Origin: Oscillospiraceae bacterium
Lineage (GTDB): Bacteria; Bacillota_A; Clostridia; Oscillospirales; Ruminococcaceae
Direction of reading: 5' to 3'
Length of the DNA stretch: 21,710 nt
NCBI GenBank assembly: GCA_017440445.1
Contig: JAFSHE010000059.1
Coordinates: forward strand, 1-21,710
Shown here: positions 15,336-21,710 of the stretch, piece after piece
How positions within the stretch are numbered: the stretch's first letter is position 1
How the letters are laid out: each line of letters starts with the position of its first letter
Program-made: the position numbers and the translations under genes
The notes under the pieces: generated by a model
Seen by the model: only the letters and a program-made list of their open reading frames with translations
Database searches by the model: none
What the model was told of the DNA's origin: nothing

Positions 15336-16982
15336 ATGAAAATAACACTAAAAAAGCTGCTGCCCGTGCTGTTGGCAATATCCCTGCTGGGCGGCTGCTC
15401 GCAGATTCCCGACAAGCCACAGCAGACATCAGCGGTAACATCTGAAGCGCCGCCCGAATCAGATACATCGGATGTTATGGAGTCCGCTCCCGAGGATGTG
15501 GACGCTGTAAACTACGACATCGAAAAAGAAGATGTACTGATAAAGCTCAACGCAGAGGGCGGAGAGTTTTCAGGCGTTGTCCGCAGCGAAGGCGAATACG
15601 ACGGCAGCGGATACATCGTGCTTGACGAAGGTCAGAAGCTGCTGCACATGGCTAATATTCCCTCCTCACAGCATTACAGGATTGTAATTGCTGCACAGTC
15701 GTATACAGGCGCAGTAATAAAGCTGTCCTGCACAGAGGGAAATGTGGGAATGTATTACATTCCCGCAAGCGAGGAAATGACCTTTGTACAGTTTTCTGTT
15801 GACAGGCTGTATCTAGCTGAGGGCATGGCTATACTTAATTTTGAGCAGATAAAAGGTACCGCCTCCCTTGATTACATCCTGATAGAGGACAGTGACAAGG
15901 TGCCTGACGGATGCTACCGCACTGCGGTTTCAGTAGTAGGAAACAATACAGGAATAAGCACCATAAGCACTATGAAATTCCTGTCGGACAGCTATGGAAT
16001 AAGGACCATAACAGGACAGAATGTCACCCTCGGAACAAATGCCGAGATAGACGCTATATATAAGGAAACAGGAAGATATCCCGCCATGCGCTGCGGCGAC
16101 CTGATGTATTCATCTATATATGCGCCTGAAGAAAGCTCCGATACAGCCGAAGCTGAGATACAGCATGCCATCGACTGGGGCAAGGACGGTGGAATGATAT
16201 CCATGGGCTGGCATTGGTATTCTCCCTTGGAGCATGGCTCGGACATCTACAAGTCCGAAACATTGTTTGACCTTGGAACAGCAGTTACTACCCGTGATAT
16301 CGCCAATGCAAGCATCGAGGAGATACAGGGACTTTACGACAGCGCCATGCTATCCGAAAGCTGCCTGCTGCTGATAAAGGATATCGACAATATGGCAGAA
16401 ACGCTGAAGCACTTCAAGCAGGAGCAGCTATCGGTGATATGGCAGCCTATCCCTGATGGCGACTCGGATATCTACTGGTGGGGCGGTAACGCTGAAAACT
16501 ACAAGTGGCTGTGGAACCTGATGTTCACCAGAATGAACAAATATCACAATCTTAACAACCTTATCTGGGTATGGAACGGCACTGATCCTACATTCTACCC
16601 CGGTGACGAGGTTTGTGATATCGTAGGTCAGGGGATGTTCAATAATTCCTCTGCATCCTTTGCGGCGAGGTTTGAAGCGCTTGCACGTATCTCTCCTACC
16701 GACACGAAGGCGGTGGCGATAACAAGCTGTGACAAGCTGCCCGACCCTAATTACCTCAGACGTGACAACGCCATGTGGATGTGGTTTTCACCCGCAAGCG
16801 GCGAGTATGTCATCAACGAGGACGGTTCTCTTTCCGAAAAATACACAAGCTGGCAGAGCTTTTACGACATCTACAACTCCCGCCTGTGCATCACCCGTGA
16901 CGAGCTGCCCGATATGCTTACCTACGGCATGGAATATATGCTGAACGAGGAGCAGTATGAAAGCACTCCGCAAACTGAATGA
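15336..16982 (+). CDS. GH26-like lipoprotein with CBM35-like domain, probably inactive
   Basis: 548 residues. A signal peptide with lipobox LLGGC (Cys21) and an acidic Ser/Thr/Pro linker (22-60) anchor it to the outer membrane face. About 66-185 resembles a CBM35/CBM6 carbohydrate-binding beta-sandwich ending in LDYILIED. About 195-525 follows the GH26 beta-mannanase fold: ITGQNV, MGWHWYSP (290-297), DIYWWGG, NNLIWVWNG, FYPGDEVCDIVG and MWMWF. However, the acid/base His-Glu after strand 4 (usually WRPLHEA) reads WQPIPDG, giving Pro373-Asp374. The nucleophile Glu (usually ALTEVG-like) reads AITSCD, giving Ser464. It is therefore probably a binding protein rather than a mannanase. The ATG at 15336, one base after the FtsA-like stop, is preferred to TTG at 15327. 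No clear Shine-Dalgarno is present. Confidence 0.85.
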   Translation: MKITLKKLLPVLLAISLLGGCSQIPDKPQQTSAVTSEAPPESDTSDVMESAPEDVDAVNYDIEKEDVLIKLNAEGGEFSGVVRSEGEYDGSGYIVLDEGQKLLHMANIPSSQHYRIVIAAQSYTGAVIKLSCTEGNVGMYYIPASEEMTFVQFSVDRLYLAEGMAILNFEQIKGTASLDYILIEDSDKVPDGCYRTAVSVVGNNTGISTISTMKFLSDSYGIRTITGQNVTLGTNAEIDAIYKETGRYPAMRCGDLMYSSIYAPEESSDTAEAEIQHAIDWGKDGGMISMGWHWYSPLEHGSDIYKSETLFDLGTAVTTRDIANASIEEIQGLYDSAMLSESCLLLIKDIDNMAETLKHFKQEQLSVIWQPIPDGDSDIYWWGGNAENYKWLWNLMFTRMNKYHNLNNLIWVWNGTDPTFYPGDEVCDIVGQGMFNNSSASFAARFEALARISPTDTKAVAITSCDKLPDPNYLRRDNAMWMWFSPASGEYVINEDGSLSEKYTSWQSFYDIYNSRLCITRDELPDMLTYGMEYMLNEEQYESTPQTE

Positions 16983-16986
16983 TCTG

Positions 16987-17015
16987 TTGACATAGCATGC
17001 AAATGCTGTTATAAT
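16987..17015 (+). promoter_or_regulatory. Perfect consensus promoter with inverted repeat in spacer
   Basis: TTGACA (16987-16992), 17 bases, TATAAT (17010-17015), both boxes perfect. The spacer contains AGCAT-GCAA-ATGCT (16994-17007), a 5-base inverted repeat that could be an operator. It begins 5 bases after the GH26-like stop and drives the esterase lipoprotein gene with a ~30-base leader. Confidence 0.85.
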
Positions 17016-17052
17016 TATTCTGTTATTAATTTTATTTTTTAAGGAGAATATC

Positions 17053-18402
17053 ATGAAAAGATTTTTATCTGTTATTCTTGCAGCCTCTCTTGTACTTTCC
17101 CTGACAGGCTGCGGCGAAAACACAAGCAGCACATCTTCCGACAACGGAAGCTCCGTATCTTCTGACAACAATTCTGTGGCAGACAACAGCTCCCAGACCG
17201 ACAGCACTCCCGCTGCGGACGAATCCTCTCAGCCCGAGGAAAGCAAGCCTGTCGAGGAGATACCCTACGAGCTTGGCGGCGACCTTACTCCAACAATGAT
17301 AGCAAACTCTGTACTCAATAAGGGCGACCAGACACGTCTTGCTAAGGTGATAAAGAAGCTGCAGGCAGGCGAGGAGGTTACTATCGCATACCTCGGTGGT
17401 TCTATCACACAGGGAAGCTCCGCAGGTAACGAGCTGTGCTACGCAAGACTTACCACCGACTGGTTTGAGCAGAATTTCCCCAGTGCTAAGATCAACTATG
17501 TAAACGCAGGTATCGGTGCGACAGGCTCCTACATAGGCGTTCACCGCTGTGATTCTCAGGTGCTGGCACACGACCCTGACCTGGTATTCATCGACTTCTC
17601 GGTAAACGATACTGCTGACCGCATATCCACAAACAAGTCTACTTACGAGAGCCTGCTTAGAAAGATATGGAAGCACGATTCCACTCCCGCAATCGTTACC
17701 ATCGCTATGACGCAGGAGGACGGTACAAGCGTTCAGGACGCACATTATGAGATAGCTGCAAAGTACAACATCCCCATGATATCCTACCGTAACGCTATCC
17801 TTGATGTTATCGACAAGGGCTACATAATCTGGGATGACATCTCCGACGACAACATCCACCCCAACATTCCCGGTCACGCAGTGCTGACAAAGATGATAAC
17901 AAATTATATCCAGACAGTAGCGGATAACGTGGACAGCATCGACACAAGCGCAGACCCCGAGCTTCCCGCAACAGGCGAGGACGGAATGAAGTTCGAAAAT
18001 GCACAGATCGTTCTGTCTGACTCCGATATATGCAAGTCCACAGGTCTGTTTGAGGTAAAGGCAAACTACAACTTCGGCGGCTTCAATGAGCCGTGGATCG
18101 CAAAGGTAAAGGCAGGCAGCACCATCGACCCCGAAAAGGACGCTCTTGTATTCGAGGTTGAGGCGCAGAACATCGGTATACTTTTCGGTAAGACCACCAG
18201 TGCAAGCGGTCTGCTGGATGTATATGTTGACGACAAGCTTGTAAAGACCATTAATACAGACTTCAGCGGCGGCTGGGGCAACTATGCCGAGTTTGCAGAG
18301 ATATCCTCCTTCATGTTCGCTGAAAAGCACACGATAAAAATACTCCCCCGTGAGTCTGAAAATGCTGCGGGCTACTATGTTTCGGCTATCATGATAAGCT
18401 GA
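17053..18402 (+). CDS. SGNH/GDSL esterase lipoprotein
   Basis: 449 residues. The signal peptide ends in lipobox SLTGC (Cys20), followed by a Ser/Asp/Asn-rich tether (21-65), so the enzyme is displayed outside the membrane. The SGNH hydrolase core, about 95-295, carries block I AYLGGSITQG with nucleophile Ser117, block II NAGIGATGS (Gly153), block III FSVNDTA (Asn185) and block V DDNIHPN with Asp266 and His269. All four catalytic positions are present. About 310-449 is a beta-rich domain of a carbohydrate-binding or accessory type, ending YYVSAIMIS. The likely job is removing acetyl groups from mannan or xylan, inferred from the GH26-like and GH130 neighbours. AAGGAG precedes the ATG. The consensus promoter and strong codon bias suggest high expression. 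Confidence 0.9.
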   Translation: MKRFLSVILAASLVLSLTGCGENTSSTSSDNGSSVSSDNNSVADNSSQTDSTPAADESSQPEESKPVEEIPYELGGDLTPTMIANSVLNKGDQTRLAKVIKKLQAGEEVTIAYLGGSITQGSSAGNELCYARLTTDWFEQNFPSAKINYVNAGIGATGSYIGVHRCDSQVLAHDPDLVFIDFSVNDTADRISTNKSTYESLLRKIWKHDSTPAIVTIAMTQEDGTSVQDAHYEIAAKYNIPMISYRNAILDVIDKGYIIWDDISDDNIHPNIPGHAVLTKMITNYIQTVADNVDSIDTSADPELPATGEDGMKFENAQIVLSDSDICKSTGLFEVKANYNFGGFNEPWIAKVKAGSTIDPEKDALVFEVEAQNIGILFGKTTSASGLLDVYVDDKLVKTINTDFSGGWGNYAEFAEISSFMFAEKHTIKILPRESENAAGYYVSAIMIS

Positions 18403-18420
18403 TCTGATAACTAAACAACA

Positions 18421-18451
18421 ATCGGGCGGTCGATGACCGCCCGATATTTTT
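18421..18451 (+). terminator. Strong intrinsic terminator after esterase gene
   Basis: The arms ATCGGGCGGTC and GACCGCCCGAT pair perfectly around a GAT loop and are followed by ATTTTTG. It ends the plus-strand block before the convergent spoVA operon. Confidence 0.92.
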
Positions 18452-18470
18452 GTACTTAAAAAAGTACCGT

Positions 18471-18848
18471 TCATTTTTCGTTTATTTTACTTCCGCTCTT
18501 GAAGCAAAGTCCTGCGATAAATCCGAAGAACACCGCTGCGGTTATTCCTGCTGCCGCCGAGGTAAGTCCTCCTGTAAAAGCGCCGATAAGCCCGTCCTTG
18601 TCCACTGCCTCTTTTACTCCTTTTGCAAGGAGATTACCGAAGCCTGTAAGAGGGACTGTCGCTCCGCCTCCTGCGAAATCTATCAGCGGCTGATAAAGCC
18701 CGAACGCTCCGAGGACCACTCCCGCCACCACATAGGACACAAGTATCCTTGCGGGAGTAAGCTTGGTAAGATCGATAAGAAGCTGTCCCACAACACAGAA
18801 CAGACCGCCCACGACAAAAGCCTTCAGGTATTCAAGAAATACATCCAT
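18471..18848 (-). CDS. spoVAE: Stage V sporulation protein AE
   Basis: 125 residues. Part of the SpoVA inner-membrane channel that moves dipicolinic acid into the forespore and releases it at germination. Family hallmarks are clear: AFVVGGLFCVVGQLLIDLTK at the N-terminus, LTPARILV, GATVPLTGFGNLLAKGV near 60-78 and GLIGAFTGGLTSAAAGITAA near 85-105. About four membrane segments are present. GAGGAGG lies just upstream of the ATG. It is third in the spoVAC-spoVAD-spoVAE operon, starting 11 bases after the spoVAD stop. The C-terminal SKINEK is short, as usual for the family. Confidence 0.95.
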   Translation of the reverse strand: MDVFLEYLKAFVVGGLFCVVGQLLIDLTKLTPARILVSYVVAGVVLGAFGLYQPLIDFAGGGATVPLTGFGNLLAKGVKEAVDKDGLIGAFTGGLTSAAAGITAAVFFGFIAGLCFKSGSKINEK

Positions 18849-18859
18849 AGTTTCCCTCC

Positions 18860-19864
18860 TCAGTACGAAGTAAGCTCCACCGCATGCGCTATTCCGGGGA
18901 TAGTTCCACCCTGCTGTATCATGGTGGTAGACATAAGCGCACCTGTTGCACAGAACAAAACACGTCTGAGCTCACCGCTCTCTATCCGTTTCATAAAGTG
19001 ACCGCACATCATGGATGCACTACAGCCGCAGCCCGAGCCGCCCGCATGGACATCCTGTGTACTGCGGTCAAAAAGCATAAGCCCGCAATCCTTGTGACGA
19101 GATCTGATATCAATACCGTCACGTTTGAACAGATCACAAAGAAGCTCACTTCCCACAAGCCCCAGATCGCCTGTTATGATAAGGTCGAAATCCTCAGCGT
19201 TCGCACCTGTGTGCTTAAAGTGACGGGAGATAGTATCGTAAGCTGCTCCCGCCATCGCAGCGCCCATGTTGTTCTGATCATTTACACCCATATCCTCTAT
19301 CTTTCCTACCGTTGCGGCACGAATAAAGGGCGGTCTGCTCGTATCCTCCACCATCACCGCACCAGAAGCAGTAGCGGTCCACTGCGCTGTTGGCGGGCGC
19401 ACTCCTCCATAATTGAGAGGAAATCTGAACTGCCTCTCTGCGGAGCTGAAATGCGAGGATGTAACTGCAATAGCTCTCTCTGCATAGCCGGCGTTTACCA
19501 TCGCTCCCGCCAGAAGAAGTCCCTCTGCAAAGGTTGAGCAAGCTCCGTATATCCCGAGGAACGGAATGAAATAATCCTTCAATCCGTATGAGGAGCTTAC
19601 ACACTGATTTAACAGATCTCCTGCAAAGATAAGATCAACCTTATCGGGAGTAAGCTCAGTCTTTCTCAGCACATGACCCACTGCCTTGTGCTGAAACAGA
19701 GATTCTGCCTGCTCCCACGTGTCACGCCCGCCCTTGTTGTCCTCTATGACCTCATCAAACTCTCCGCCGTAAGGTCCCTCGTTCTCCGCCTTTCCGACTA
19801 CCGCTGCATAGGCTCGTACAGATGCCTTGTCGTATTTAAAGGTCTTTCCTGTGGAATATGCCAT
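18860..19864 (-). CDS. spoVAD: Stage V sporulation protein AD
   Basis: 334 residues, close to the usual ~338. A thiolase/ketosynthase-fold protein of the SpoVA complex that binds dipicolinic acid on the membrane surface. Visible hallmarks are DLIFAGDLLNQC, GIYGACSTFAEGL with Cys109 at the ketosynthase nucleophile position, FRFPLNYGGVRPPTAQWTATASGA, DLGLVGSELL and a C-terminal HAGGSGCGCSA. The open frame extends to 19915, but the start is put at 19864, where GGAGGT (19869-19874) sits at correct spacing and the MAYSTGKTF start begins the conserved region. The ATG follows the spoVAC stop by one base, so the two are tightly coupled. Confidence 0.96.
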   Translation of the reverse strand: MAYSTGKTFKYDKASVRAYAAVVGKAENEGPYGGEFDEVIEDNKGGRDTWEQAESLFQHKAVGHVLRKTELTPDKVDLIFAGDLLNQCVSSSYGLKDYFIPFLGIYGACSTFAEGLLLAGAMVNAGYAERAIAVTSSHFSSAERQFRFPLNYGGVRPPTAQWTATASGAVMVEDTSRPPFIRAATVGKIEDMGVNDQNNMGAAMAGAAYDTISRHFKHTGANAEDFDLIITGDLGLVGSELLCDLFKRDGIDIRSRHKDCGLMLFDRSTQDVHAGGSGCGCSASMMCGHFMKRIESGELRRVLFCATGALMSTTMIQQGGTIPGIAHAVELTSY

Positions 19865-19865
19865 G

Positions 19866-20324
19866 TCAACCTCCTTGCCCTGTGAACAATCCGATGAAAT
19901 AGTATATGAATCCATACACTACCGAAGCAGTAACTCCATAAACGATAACAGGCCCCGCTATAACGAACATCTTAGCGCCCAGACCAAGGATATATCCCTC
20001 AGACTTGAAGTCTATCGCAGGAGATACCACCGCATTCGCAAAACCTGTGATAGGGACAAGTGTTCCCGCACCACCGTGCTGTGCTATCCTGTCGTATAGC
20101 TCAAGACCTGTCAACAATGCGCTTAAGAATATCAGCGTCATAGAGGTCAATGCGCCTGCATTTTTTTCATCCATTCCCAGATATCCGTACAGATTGAGAA
20201 GCCCCTCTCCGAGGGCGCATATCGTCCCGCCGATCAGGAATGCCTTAGGTAACGTCTTATATAGCTTGGAATTTGGCGAGCGTTTTTTGGTAAGCTCACT
20301 GTACTCCCGATTAGAAATATTCAT
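19866..20324 (-). CDS. spoVAC: Stage V sporulation protein AC
   Basis: 152 residues. Membrane subunit of the SpoVA dipicolinic acid channel; the Bacillus homologue behaves as a mechanosensitive channel. A charged N-terminus (1-25) is followed by a first membrane stretch, AFLIGGTICALGEGLLNLYG (28-47). MTLIFLSALLTGLELYD, the conserved AGTLVPITGFANAVVSPAIDF and a long hydrophobic C-terminus (GPVIVYGVTASVVYGFIYYF) come next. AGGAGAG precedes the ATG. It is the first gene of the operon. No spoVAA, spoVAB or spoVAF lies beside it, only comFB on the other strand. Confidence 0.95.
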   Translation of the reverse strand: MNISNREYSELTKKRSPNSKLYKTLPKAFLIGGTICALGEGLLNLYGYLGMDEKNAGALTSMTLIFLSALLTGLELYDRIAQHGGAGTLVPITGFANAVVSPAIDFKSEGYILGLGAKMFVIAGPVIVYGVTASVVYGFIYYFIGLFTGQGG

Positions 20325-20352
20325 AGTAAAGCTCTCCTTGCTTTTTTGAGTT

Positions 20353-20381
20353 TATTTTGCCGCAGAATGACGGAAATACTC
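20353..20381 (-). promoter_or_regulatory. Candidate sigma-G-type promoter for spoVA operon
   Basis: On the minus strand GAGTA (20377-20381), a 17-base spacer, then CAAAATA (20353-20359). This is close to, but not identical with, the forespore pattern GHATR-N18-CATNNTA. It is proposed because spoVA operons are usually read by sigma-G and no good sigma-A promoter is seen on this strand. Confidence 0.35.
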
Positions 20382-20419
20382 ACATAATGAAAAAAATAGT
20401 TTTTCGGAGAGTTTCGGTA

Positions 20420-20448
20420 TTGACAAACAGTGGTTTTTAATATAAAAT
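20420..20448 (+). promoter_or_regulatory. Sigma-A promoter of comFB
   Basis: TTGACA (20420-20425), 17 bases, TAAAAT (20443-20448). The predicted start lies about 28 bases before the comFB ATG. Confidence 0.8.
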
Positions 20449-20482
20449 ATTAAGTATAAATAATTCTTTCGGGAGGTTCTGT

Positions 20483-20743
20483 ATGGCACTTATTAATATT
20501 ATGGAAGGCTTTGTAGAGGAGCGTATTGAAGATATGCTCAGGAATGAGGACTGCTGCAAATGCGAACGCTGCATCGAAGATATGAAGGCTATCTCTCTTA
20601 ACAGACTTCCTGCAAAGTATGTCAGCACACACAACGGTGAGTTGTTTTCCAAGCTTGATTCCATGATCCGTCAGAATGCGGTGGATATCAATATTGCGGT
20701 TGCCGAAGCTATATACATGGTAGCTAAGCGCCCCTCGCACTGA
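20483..20743 (+). CDS. comFB: ComFB-family late competence protein
   Basis: 86 residues. Matches the small ComFB family in length and in its conserved lines: MEGFVEERIEDML at the N-terminus, a cysteine cluster Cys24, Cys25, Cys27 and Cys30 (CCKCERC) likely binding zinc, LNRLPAKYV, then GELFSKLDSM and a helical end. In Bacillus comFB lies in the comF operon with DNA-uptake genes, but its molecular role is unclear. Related proteins in other bacteria have been tied to second-messenger signalling. Here it is a single gene with its own promoter (20420-20448), a GGGAGG site and a terminator, and no comFA or comFC is nearby, so a competence role is not certain. Confidence 0.88.
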   Translation: MALINIMEGFVEERIEDMLRNEDCCKCERCIEDMKAISLNRLPAKYVSTHNGELFSKLDSMIRQNAVDINIAVAEAIYMVAKRPSH

Positions 20744-20762
20744 TTTAGTCATATCACATCAG

Positions 20763-20795
20763 CACCTCATCTTTTGATGAGGTGTATGTTTTTTA
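20763..20795 (+). terminator. Intrinsic terminator after comFB
   Basis: The arms CACCTCATC and GATGAGGTG pair around a TTTT loop and are followed by TATGTTTTTT. It lies 20 bases after the comFB stop. Confidence 0.9.
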
Positions 20796-20813
20796 TACAA
20801 GGAGGTTTACGCC

Positions 20814-20840
20814 ATGTGGAATATAATCCGATCAATATAA
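20814..20840 (+). CDS. 8-codon mini-ORF before GNAT gene
   Basis: An ATG with a strong site (AAGGAGG, 20799-20805) at 8-base spacing opens an eight-residue frame, MWNIIRSI, ending in TAA. It includes the often rare codons ATA (twice) and CGA. It ends 18 bases before the GNAT ATG, whose product begins MNYNIRKI, which looks similar. It could be a leader peptide affecting the GNAT gene, a leftover of a duplicated gene start, or chance. Confidence 0.3.
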   Translation: MWNIIRSI

Positions 20841-20858
20841 CTGAATTGGAGGTACATA

Positions 20859-21332
20859 ATGAATTATAATATAAGAAAAATAAAGGAAAGCGAATACTGT
20901 TTACTTGAGGAATTCCTCTATGAAGCAATCTTTATCCCCGAGGGAGTGTCACCGCCGCCGAAAGAGATAATACTTCAGCCTGAATTACAGATATACATAA
21001 GTGGTTTCGGTTCACAAAAGGACGATATATGTTTCGTCGCTGAAGCTGACGGCAGAATCATCGGTGCTGTATGGGTACGTGATATGAAGGACTACGGACA
21101 TATTGCAGACGGAGTGCCATCCTTTGCTATCTCTCTGTATAAGGAATATCGCAATTTCGGAATAGGTACTGAACTGATGACAACCATGCTGAATGAGCTG
21201 CGAAGCAAGGGATATAAAAGAACTTCTCTGGCTGTACAGAAAGCAAACTACGCAGTAAAAATGTATAAGAAAGTCGGTTTTGAAATTATTGACGAGAACG
21301 ATGAAGAATACATAATGGTCTGTGACCTGTAA
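20859..21332 (+). CDS. GNAT-family N-acetyltransferase
   Basis: 157 residues of the GNAT fold, which transfers acetyl from acetyl-CoA to an amine. Visible parts: the N-terminal strand YNIRKIKESEY, motif D-like GRIIGAVWVRDM near 66-77, and motif A with FAISLYKEYRNFGIGTELM near 88-106, whose RNFGIG is the pyrophosphate-binding R/QxxGxG/A. Motif B follows near 123-143 (SLAVQKANYAVKMYKKVGFE), typical of RimI-like members. The substrate cannot be read from sequence. TTGGAGG precedes the ATG. It lies between the comFB terminator and a bidirectional terminator. No clear promoter was seen apart from the short region holding the mini-ORF. Confidence 0.92.
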   Translation: MNYNIRKIKESEYCLLEEFLYEAIFIPEGVSPPPKEIILQPELQIYISGFGSQKDDICFVAEADGRIIGAVWVRDMKDYGHIADGVPSFAISLYKEYRNFGIGTELMTTMLNELRSKGYKRTSLAVQKANYAVKMYKKVGFEIIDENDEEYIMVCDL

Positions 21333-21355
21333 TAATGTCAATTGGATAAAATAAA

Positions 21356-21385
21356 ACCTCCCCAAACCTTTCGGAATGGGGAGGT
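21356..21385. terminator. Bidirectional terminator between GNAT gene and ppdK
   Basis: The arms ACCTCCCCA and TGGGGAGGT enclose a 12-base loop between two convergent genes. On the minus strand the stem is followed by TTTTATTTTATCC, a good T run for ending ppdK. On the plus strand the tail is CATTTGTTTT. Confidence 0.85.
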
Positions 21386-21424
21386 CATTTGTTTTAAACC
21401 GTTACTCTGTTCGTGAGTTCCGAA

Positions 21425-21710
21425 TTAGCGAAGCGCAGCCTGTGCAGCAGCAAGTCTAGCGATCGGAACACGGAAGGGAGAGCAGGAAACGTATGTGAGA
21501 CCAAGCTTGTGGCAGAACTCAACAGAGGAAGGATCGCCGCCGTGCTCGCCGCAGATACCTACGTGGAGCTCAGGACGTGTAGCCTTACCAAGCTTGATAG
21601 CTGTCTCCATCAGCTTACCAACACCGATCTGGTCGAGCTTAGCGAAGGGATCGTTCTCGAAGATCTTAGCATCGTAGTAAGCGTTCAGGAACTTACCAGC
21701 GTCATCTCTG
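21425..21710 (-). CDS. ppdK: Pyruvate phosphate dikinase, C-terminal part (window-truncated)
   Basis: The last 95 residues of pyruvate, phosphate dikinase, which interconverts pyruvate and phosphoenolpyruvate using ATP or pyrophosphate-linked glycolysis, common in ruminococci. The frame is open through the window end. It reads [20 protein letters not shown], then the catalytic-cysteine segment [15 protein letters not shown] and the family-typical ending [20 protein letters not shown] before the stop. The methionine at 21610 is internal. Codon bias is strong, fitting an abundant enzyme. The rest of the gene lies beyond the window. Confidence 0.97.
   Translation of the reverse strand, partial: RDDAGKFLNAYYDAKIFENDPFAKLDQIGVGKLMETAIKLGKATRPELHVGICGEHGGDPSSVEFCHKLGLTYVSCSPFRVPIARLAAAQAALR

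Noticed and set aside
17065..18474. 469-codon open frame on the minus strand
   Set aside because: It lies opposite the SGNH esterase gene, which has a signal peptide, catalytic blocks, promoter and terminator. The antisense frame is Cys/Val/Tyr-rich and shows no domain.
19865..19915. Longer spoVAD start
   Set aside because: It would overlap spoVAC by 17 codons. GGAGGT at 19869-19874 and the family start point favour 19864.
1..21710. Defence system, prophage, transposon or CRISPR array
   Set aside because: No repeat-spacer pattern, integrase, transposase, terminal repeats or toxin-antitoxin pair could be recognised on either strand.

Overview
The window reads as ordinary chromosome from an anaerobic, plant-fibre-degrading Firmicute of the Ruminococcus / Oscillospiraceae type. 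The clues are a mannosylglucose phosphorylase (GH130) very like those of ruminococci, a GH26-type lipoprotein and an SGNH-esterase lipoprotein with Ser/Asp-rich tethers, pyruvate phosphate dikinase, spoVA sporulation genes, strong Shine-Dalgarno sites (GGAGG) and near-consensus sigma-A promoters. No rRNA, tRNA, CRISPR array, insertion sequence or phage gene was seen, and no gene-free stretch exceeds about 205 bases.

Layout. (1) 1-1330: 3' part of lysS, ending in a palindromic terminator. (2) 1405-3463: an unrecognised single-pass membrane protein (+), a convergent all-helical protein (-) with a possible 44-codon gene coupled to its stop, and an unrecognised multi-pass membrane protein (+). 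(3) 3539-5439, minus strand: a cytidylate-kinase-like protein with its own promoter, and an operon of a small membrane protein plus a phosphoglycolate-phosphatase-like HAD enzyme. (4) 5442-16982, plus strand: nine tightly packed genes behind one good promoter, with no visible internal terminator: GH130 phosphorylase, Nudix hydrolase, SecA2-like ATPase, mnmE, an unrecognised 328-residue protein, two overlapping TrkA/RCK genes, an FtsA-like ATPase with beta-grasp-like C-terminal repeats, and a GH26-like lipoprotein lacking both catalytic glutamates. (5) 16987-18451: a perfect-consensus promoter, an SGNH-esterase lipoprotein and a strong terminator. (6) 18471-20324, minus strand: spoVAC-spoVAD-spoVAE. 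(7) 20420-21332: comFB with promoter and terminator, an 8-codon mini-ORF and a GNAT acetyltransferase. (8) 21425-21710, minus strand: the C-terminal end of ppdK.

How the parts may work together. GH130 takes mannosyl-glucose from mannan breakdown into central metabolism as mannose 1-phosphate and glucose. The GH26-like and esterase lipoproteins are probably displayed on the outer face of the membrane, where one may bind and the other deacetylate plant polysaccharide. The SecA-like ATPase and FtsA-like protein in the same gene string suggest an envelope or export theme, but that is inference from position. The most unusual items are the FtsA-like/beta-grasp fusion, the pseudo-GH26, the lone SecA2-like ATPase and the small coupled ORF at 2205-2339.
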